Shown here piece after piece: positions 59,821 to 64,000 of a DNA stretch of 64,000 nt. Position 1 is the stretch's first letter, and every line of letters begins with the position of its first letter. A model generated the notes under the pieces. The model ran no database searches, was not told the origin of the DNA, and was given only the letters and a program-made list of their open reading frames with translations. A program made the position numbers and the translations under genes. The stretch spans positions 2,480,001-2,544,000 of the forward strand of contig NZ_CP014571.1 in assembly GCF_017357425.1 (NCBI RefSeq). Direction: 5' to 3'. This DNA is from Arthrobacter sp. D5-1. GTDB lineage: Bacteria > Actinomycetota > Actinomycetes > Actinomycetales > Micrococcaceae.

Positions 59821-59827
59821 GCTAACA

Positions 59828-59833
59828 AAAAAT
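59828..59833. repeat. 6-bp target-site duplication, right copy
   Basis: AAAAAT, identical to the left copy at 57157-57162. Confidence 0.85.
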
Positions 59834-60367
59834 GCGGTGTGCGGGATCGAAGTGCTCACCATACTCGGCAACAACAGTGGTGATGGAACCCAGCGTTCCG
59901 GCCTCCAGGAGTTGCCTGATCACATCGAACTTCGGCAGGAAGAAGGTCCACATGGCTTCGGCGGCAAACACTCCCGCGGCCCCTGCCCGCGCAGCAATGT
60001 CCTTCGCTTCGCGGGCATTGAGCCCCAGGGGCTTTTCGATCAGTACATGCTTGCCGGCGTCGATCGCCAATACCGCTGACGCGTGATGCACGGTGTGGGG
60101 CGTACAGACGTAGACAATGTCCACGTCCGCAGCGGCGGCAAGTTCCTCATAGCTGCCATAGGCGGCTGGTATGTTGAATGCCTCCGCAAAGGCTTTTGAC
60201 CGGCTTAGCGAACGGGATCCGACGGCGGTTATCACCTGCCCGGTATGCGCCTGGACAGATTCCGTGAACCGTTCGGCGATCCACCCCGGTCCCATGATGC
60301 CCCAGCGAAAGGCCGGAGCATCCCGGGATTCCGGGACACGGGACTGTGGCAGCAAAGCAGGCCTCAT
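59828..60367 (-). pseudogene. N-terminal fragment of a Gfo/Idh dehydrogenase split by IS21
   Basis: Reads from the ATG at 60367, which overlaps the stop of the upstream dehydrogenase, through the NAD domain (W-G-I-M-G-P-G-W-I-A-E, the Lys in I-E-K-P-L-G-L-N) to A-H-R-I-F, then enters the IS end and stops after one codon (Cys then TAG). The whole gene would encode about 360 aa. The interrupted protein resembles trans-1,2-dihydrobenzenediol dehydrogenase-like oxidoreductases. Confidence 0.88.
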
Positions 60368-61362
60368 GAATAGCTGACTTTCGTAGAGGCACCGTCGTGG
60401 TGCAGTGACTGGATCATTGCCTGCGCAACGAGTGCTGCGTTGAGTCCTTCCTGCGCGCCGGCCAGCGGAGGCTTCCCTCCGTTGGCAAGTGCGGAGATCC
60501 AGGCCTGCAACTGGATCCGGTACGCATCGGCGAACCGGGGACGCCAGTCAGGCGGAATGGCCTGTTGCTTTGTTCCGTCCTGTTCCATACCGAGCAGGGA
60601 AGTATCCCGCAACGCCGTAGTTCCCAGCTCGGAGACCACCTCACAGCGTGTGGTGTAGCCGTACCGGGCATTGAGGTACAACTCCAAAGTAGTGAGTGTT
60701 CCATCCGCGGTACGAAGTGTCATGAACGACGGATCCTGAAGTCCGTCTCCTGCATTTCGGGTGCACTTTCCTGCCTGCCACGACACTTCTGCAATGGGCG
60801 AGTCCAAGAGCCAGGGAATGATATCCAGCTCGTGAATCGCTGAATTGGTAATAGCGGATTCCGAAGTGGTTCCGGGTGCTGCGGAAGCATTGCGACTGAT
60901 GCAATGAACCATCAGGGGCTCCCCTTGCGACCTCTCCTGCACGGTTTTCCGGAGTGCCACGTAGCCAGGGTCAAAACGCCTCATGAAACCAAGGGAAAGA
61001 AGCGAGGTTCCCGTTGCGGCAACCATGTCGGCGTCGGCTGCCACCACTTCCAGGCTTTCCAAAAGCGTCGGTGCCAGCGGCTTCTCGCACAGCACCGGGG
61101 TCATCGCCTCGAAGCACTCCAAAACCAAGCCGGCGTGCGTGGCATCGTGTGAGGCAACCACCACGGCGTCCACCACGCTGGAATTGATCAGTTCTGACGG
61201 GTCCGTAGTGACGCGTGCGGAAGCCGGCGCCGCCGCGGCTGCGCGTTCGGCGTCGAGATCTGCCACAAAAGTGACTTCGGCTCCGCCGATGGTGGTGGAG
61301 AGGTTCCTGATGTGGTCCGCGCCCATGATTCCGGCGCCAATGACGCCTACACGGATCGGCAT
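60364..61362 (-). CDS. Gfo/Idh/MocA-family oxidoreductase (inositol dehydrogenase-like)
   Basis: 332 aa from the ATG at 61362, behind GAAGGGAA; a longer frame reaches 61596 but enters the neighbouring ABC gene. NAD fold V-G-V-I-G-A-G-I-M-G-A-D-H; catalytic Lys in L-C-E-K-P-L-A; N-S-A-I-H-E-L-D-I-I-P-W supplies the Asp/His pair. It is a second cyclitol/sugar dehydrogenase in the locus, possibly for another inositol isomer. Stop overlaps the start of the split gene. Confidence 0.87.
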   Translation of the reverse strand: MPIRVGVIGAGIMGADHIRNLSTTIGGAEVTFVADLDAERAAAAAPASARVTTDPSELINSSVVDAVVVASHDATHAGLVLECFEAMTPVLCEKPLAPTLLESLEVVAADADMVAATGTSLLSLGFMRRFDPGYVALRKTVQERSQGEPLMVHCISRNASAAPGTTSESAITNSAIHELDIIPWLLDSPIAEVSWQAGKCTRNAGDGLQDPSFMTLRTADGTLTTLELYLNARYGYTTRCEVVSELGTTALRDTSLLGMEQDGTKQQAIPPDWRPRFADAYRIQLQAWISALANGGKPPLAGAQEGLNAALVAQAMIQSLHHDGASTKVSYS

Positions 61363-61417
61363 GGTGTTCCCTTCTGATGTATGACGTGAGTCCCGCCTGG
61401 ATGGAGTGCACAGCGAC

Positions 61418-61453
61418 GCGGGGTGCTCCGGAACAAGCTCCGGAACACCCCGC
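61418..61453 (-). terminator. hairpin between the ABC ATPase gene and the dehydrogenase genes
   Basis: GCGGGGTGCTCCGGA (61418) pairs with TCCGGAACACCCCGC (61439) over a 6-nt loop with one mismatch. No T-run; it may partially terminate transporter transcripts or protect the upstream mRNA end. Confidence 0.6.
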
Positions 61454-61465
61454 CTCCTGCTCGCG

Positions 61466-62392
61466 TCAGGCGTGTTTCGGGCCGCCCGCGTTGACAGTGT
61501 CGTCGACGTCGGCAACCTCGGCCTTGACCGCTTCGACCACATCGCCATGGCCCCCCAACTGCTCCAGCTCGTGGGCGAGTTCGGCAAGCTCTGCACCGCC
61601 GGCCATCTGGGCCGTCAGCTCGTCCAGGGTGATGTCCTTCTTGTCGTAGTAGCCAATTGATTTGCCGCGTTTGAGCAGCAGGAACCGATCACCCACTGGG
61701 AACGCGTGGTGCGGGTTGTGGGTAATGAAGATGACGCCGAGGCCGCGGTCGCGGGCTTGGAGGATGTAGCGGAGCACCACACCGGACTGTTTGACGCCCA
61801 ACGCCGCCGTGGGTTCGTCCAGAATGAGGACTTTGGCGCCAAAGTACACGGCACGGGCAATCGCGACACACTGGCGTTCGCCGCCGGAAAGCTGCCCAAT
61901 GGGCTGCTCCACATCGCGCAGGTCAATGCCCATCTCGGCCAGTTCCTTGAGCGTGATGGCCTTCATCTGTTCAACATCCATGCTCTTGAACGGTCCGAAG
62001 CCCTTGGTTAGCTCCGAGCCGAGGAAGAAGTTCCGCCAGATCGGCATCAACGGAACCACTGCAAGGTCTTGGTAAACAGTTGCGATACCCGCATCCAAGG
62101 CATCACGGGGGGAACCGAACTTGCGTTCCTCCCCCATGATGTTGAGCAGGCCTTCGTCGTGCTGGTGGAGGCCCGCGATGATTTTGATCAGCGTTGACTT
62201 GCCCGCGCCGTTATCGCCCAGCACACAGGTCACTCGGCCGTTGTCCACGGCCATGGTGACGTCACTCAGCGCGATGATGTTGCCGTAGTGTTTGCCCACT
62301 CCCTCAAGGGAGAGAAGGTGCACAGGTGTATGGGTCAGGGGGTCGCTTTCGTTCTTAAGCAGTGTTTCCTGGTCGATTGCTTTGGCATTCAT
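61466..62392 (-). CDS. sugar/cyclitol ABC transporter ATP-binding protein (FrcA type)
   Basis: 308 aa with one nucleotide-binding domain: Walker [11 protein letters not shown], signature L-S-G-G-E-R-Q, Walker B V-L-I-L-D-E-P-T, His switch F-I-T-H-N-P-H. RbsA-type ATPases have two such domains in ~500 aa; single-domain FrcA-type proteins act as homodimers. The tail is acidic ([10 protein letters not shown]). It energises the permease encoded upstream. Confidence 0.92.
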   Translation of the reverse strand: MNAKAIDQETLLKNESDPLTHTPVHLLSLEGVGKHYGNIIALSDVTMAVDNGRVTCVLGDNGAGKSTLIKIIAGLHQHDEGLLNIMGEERKFGSPRDALDAGIATVYQDLAVVPLMPIWRNFFLGSELTKGFGPFKSMDVEQMKAITLKELAEMGIDLRDVEQPIGQLSGGERQCVAIARAVYFGAKVLILDEPTAALGVKQSGVVLRYILQARDRGLGVIFITHNPHHAFPVGDRFLLLKRGKSIGYYDKKDITLDELTAQMAGGAELAELAHELEQLGGHGDVVEAVKAEVADVDDTVNAGGPKHA

Positions 62393-62404
62393 TTCCTTGG
62401 CCCC

Positions 62405-63451
62405 TTACTTGAGTTCCGCGCGGCGCTTGACGATGAGGTTGACGATGGTGGCGAGCAACAGCATCAGGCCCAGGAAGAACTTGAACCAGTCCGGGTTCCA
62501 CTGTGCGTACACAATTCCCTTGTTGGCCATGCCGAAGATAAACGCGCCGATGGCACCGCCCACCGCTGAGCCGTAGCCACCCGTCAGAAGGCACCCACCG
62601 ATGACTGCGGCGATGATGTAGAGAAACTCATTGCCCACGCCTTCGCCGGACTGCACCGTGTCGAAAGCGAAGAGGTTGTGCATGCCCAGGATCCAACCGC
62701 AGAAGCCAACGCCCATGAACAACCCAATCTTGGTGGCCTTGACCGGAACACCAACAGCCCGGGCGGCATTCGCGTCGCCTCCAACTGCGAAGATCCAGTT
62801 CCCCACCCGGGTCCGCATGAGGACCCAGGTGGCGACGGCTACGAGGGCGATCCAGATGAACACGGTGATCTTTACGTCGATGCCCGCGATGTTCACCGAC
62901 GAGGCAAAGACACCACGTGCGGAGTCAAATCCGTCCATGTTCGAGATGGACGGTGAGGAGACGGAGCCACCGATCAACCGGGTCAAACCCAAATTAAGGC
63001 CGGTCAGCATCAGGAACGTTGCGAGGGTGACGATGAAGCTGGGGAGCTTGGTCTTCATAAGGATCCACCCGTTGATGAACCCTATGGCCAGTGACACCAG
63101 CAAGGCCAGGATCACACCGACCCAGACATTGGTGCTGAAGTACCAGCTGAACATCGAGGCAGTCAGGGCCGACGAGATCACAGCGACGCCTGTGGAAAGG
63201 TCGAACTCTCCACCGATCATCAGAAGCGACACTCCAACGGCCATGATTCCGATGGTTGAGCTTCCGTACAGCACGGTGGCGAGGGCATTGGGCTGGGTGA
63301 ACGTCGGGGAGACCAAAGCAAAGAAGATAAAAAGTACGATGGCACCGACGAGGGCACCCACCTCGGGCCGGCCGAGCATCTTCTGCAATGGGCTGCGGCG
63401 GGCGACCCGCTCATCAAGGGCGGGAGGAGTGAGCTTTTGAGTGATGGTCAT
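62405..63451 (-). CDS. sugar/cyclitol ABC transporter permease (RbsC/FrcC type)
   Basis: 348 aa, ATG with AAGGAGAATT upstream. Eight to ten hydrophobic segments with the family signatures I-G-G-E-F-D-L-S-T-G-V near residue 80 and A-V-I-G-G-C-L-L-T-G-G-Y-G-S-A-V-G-G-A-I-G in the C-terminal third. Forms the membrane channel with the ATPase (12-bp gap) and the binding protein encoded upstream. Given iolB/iolG nearby, myo-inositol is a likely substrate. Confidence 0.93.
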   Translation of the reverse strand: MTITQKLTPPALDERVARRSPLQKMLGRPEVGALVGAIVLFIFFALVSPTFTQPNALATVLYGSSTIGIMAVGVSLLMIGGEFDLSTGVAVISSALTASMFSWYFSTNVWVGVILALLVSLAIGFINGWILMKTKLPSFIVTLATFLMLTGLNLGLTRLIGGSVSSPSISNMDGFDSARGVFASSVNIAGIDVKITVFIWIALVAVATWVLMRTRVGNWIFAVGGDANAARAVGVPVKATKIGLFMGVGFCGWILGMHNLFAFDTVQSGEGVGNEFLYIIAAVIGGCLLTGGYGSAVGGAIGAFIFGMANKGIVYAQWNPDWFKFFLGLMLLLATIVNLIVKRRAELK

Positions 63452-63468
63452 GATAATTCTCCTTGTTG

Positions 63469-63494
63469 CCGGGCCGGCCGCTGGGCCGGCCCGG
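63469..63494 (-). promoter_or_regulatory. hairpin between binding-protein and permease genes
   Basis: A perfect 11-bp stem, CCGGGCCGGCC and GGCCGGCCCGG, with a GCTG loop. Such structures downstream of binding-protein genes usually stabilise that segment or stop part of the transcripts, so that more binding protein than permease is made. Confidence 0.65.
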
Positions 63495-63505
63495 CCAGCT
63501 GGCTG

Positions 63506-64000
63506 TTAGCGGATACCCTGTTCAGCGAACTTCAGGACGTCGGCAGCGTTGGACTGATCAACGATGGCAGGTCCCGTGAGCACTGACTGCCCGCCGCCGA
63601 CTTTGAAACCGCCACGCTTGTTCTGCCACAGCGCATCCACGGCCCCGTAACCCTGGAGCCACGGCTGCTGGTCCACAGTGAACAGGACGCTGCCATCGGC
63701 AACCTTTTGGGCGAGTTCCTTATTGAGATCGAAGCTCGCGACCTTTGCCGAACTCCCGGCCGTGCTGACTGATTTCAACAGTGTCAGGGTGATGGGCGCA
63801 CCGAGGCCGATGATGACGTCGGCATCCTTGGAGGCCTGCAGTTTTGCAGTGGCCGTTGACTCCACCGATGTCATGTCAGCTCCATTGACGTAGAGGATCT
63901 CCGTCCCAGGGACTTTTGCCTTAACACCTGCGCACCGGGCTTCCAGTCCTACGTGCCCTTGCGCCTGGATGACGCATACCGGGTGCTTGTATCCGCCCTC
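63506..64000 (-). CDS. periplasmic-type sugar-binding protein of the ABC transporter (N terminus beyond window)
   Basis: 165 codons are visible; the frame remains open at base 64000, so signal peptide and start lie to the right. Features of the peripla_BP_4 (RbsB/ThuB-like) fold: D-V-I-I-G-L-G-A-P-I-T-L, V-A-S-F-D-L-N-K-E, F-T-V-D-Q-Q-P-W-L-Q-G-Y. The last two form the D-x-D/Q-Q-P-Y-type hinge that contacts the ligand. First gene in the visible operon; separated from the permease by a strong hairpin. Confidence 0.9.
   Translation of the reverse strand, partial: EGGYKHPVCVIQAQGHVGLEARCAGVKAKVPGTEILYVNGADMTSVESTATAKLQASKDADVIIGLGAPITLTLLKSVSTAGSSAKVASFDLNKELAQKVADGSVLFTVDQQPWLQGYGAVDALWQNKRGGFKVGGGQSVLTGPAIVDQSNAADVLKFAEQGIR

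Larger units (their letters stand above)
57163..59827 (-). mobile_element. IS21-family insertion sequence (2,665 bp)
   Basis: Both ends read TGT inward (TGTCAATGGCC at the left, TGTTAGCGGCC at the right) and carry arrays of GGCCA-N6-8-TGCCC repeats. It holds istA and istB on the minus strand, with the ATGA overlap typical of IS21. A 6-bp target duplication shows a direct transposition event, and both open frames look intact, so the element may still be active. It lies in the same orientation as the gene it interrupts. Confidence 0.92.

Noticed and set aside
61363..61596. N-terminal extension of the dehydrogenase into the ABC ATPase gene
   Set aside because: The added residues have no homology; the ATG at 61362 starts directly at the NAD-binding strand and has a ribosome site.

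Overview
The window reads as a chromosomal segment of a high-GC Gram-positive actinobacterium, most likely Arthrobacter/Paenarthrobacter (Micrococcaceae). The evidence is a complete Pup-proteasome locus, mycothiol ligase MshC, RbpA, polyprenol-phosphomannose synthase, and PafB and PafC fused in one polypeptide, a form I know from Arthrobacter. No rRNA, tRNA, CRISPR array, prophage or replication origin was seen.

Layout. (1) 1-9979, plus strand: an exopolysaccharide operon with a hexapeptide acyltransferase, GT2, Wzx-type flippase, DUF6492-like protein, WsaF-like GT, Wzy/ligase-type polymerase, a Wzz protein without kinase domain, GT4 and a secreted glycosidase-like protein. Most junctions are 4-nt start/stop overlaps. 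(2) 9980-16307: dTDP-rhamnose supply (rmlB, an rmlC-rmlD fusion, divergent rmlA) plus a three-domain glycosyltransferase (GT26-GT2-GT2). (3) 16314-22437: aldo/keto reductase, uppP, mshC, PAC2 protein, HAD hydrolase, M50 protease. (4) 22553-38630: trmI, arc/mpa, dop, pup, prcB, prcA, pafA, two FKBP isomerases, fused pafBC, tatA, tatC, helY. (5) 38680-47901: amidohydrolase, ppm1, rbpA, SPFH/NfeD pair, RlmA-type methyltransferase, S9 peptidase, peptide deformylase, SnoaL-like protein. (6) 47902-53414: a type III polyketide synthase/methyltransferase/FAD-monooxygenase operon, divergent from a 32-codon small ORF and a UvrA paralogue. (7) 53845-64000: a myo-inositol-type locus (GntR regulator, iolB, iolG, further Gfo/Idh dehydrogenases, sugar ABC transporter), in which a 2,665-bp IS21-family element has split one dehydrogenase gene, leaving a 6-bp target duplication.

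How the genes fit together. Regions 1 and 2 supply activated rhamnose, lipid-linked repeat assembly, flipping, polymerisation and length control; UppP recycles the undecaprenyl carrier. Region 4 is the pupylation/degradation system together with the DNA-damage regulator PafBC. Region 7 imports and oxidises a cyclitol or sugar.

Most notable signals: at least 13 genes have a TANNNT hexamer placed so that transcription should begin at the start codon (leaderless mRNAs); a SigR/SigH-like promoter precedes rbpA; a candidate IolR operator sits just downstream of the gntR promoter; and the IS21 insertion interrupts a translationally coupled dehydrogenase chain. I found no wholly unprecedented system. 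The closest candidates are the three-domain glycosyltransferase with the orphan secreted glycosidase-like protein, and the polyketide operon facing a UvrA paralogue.
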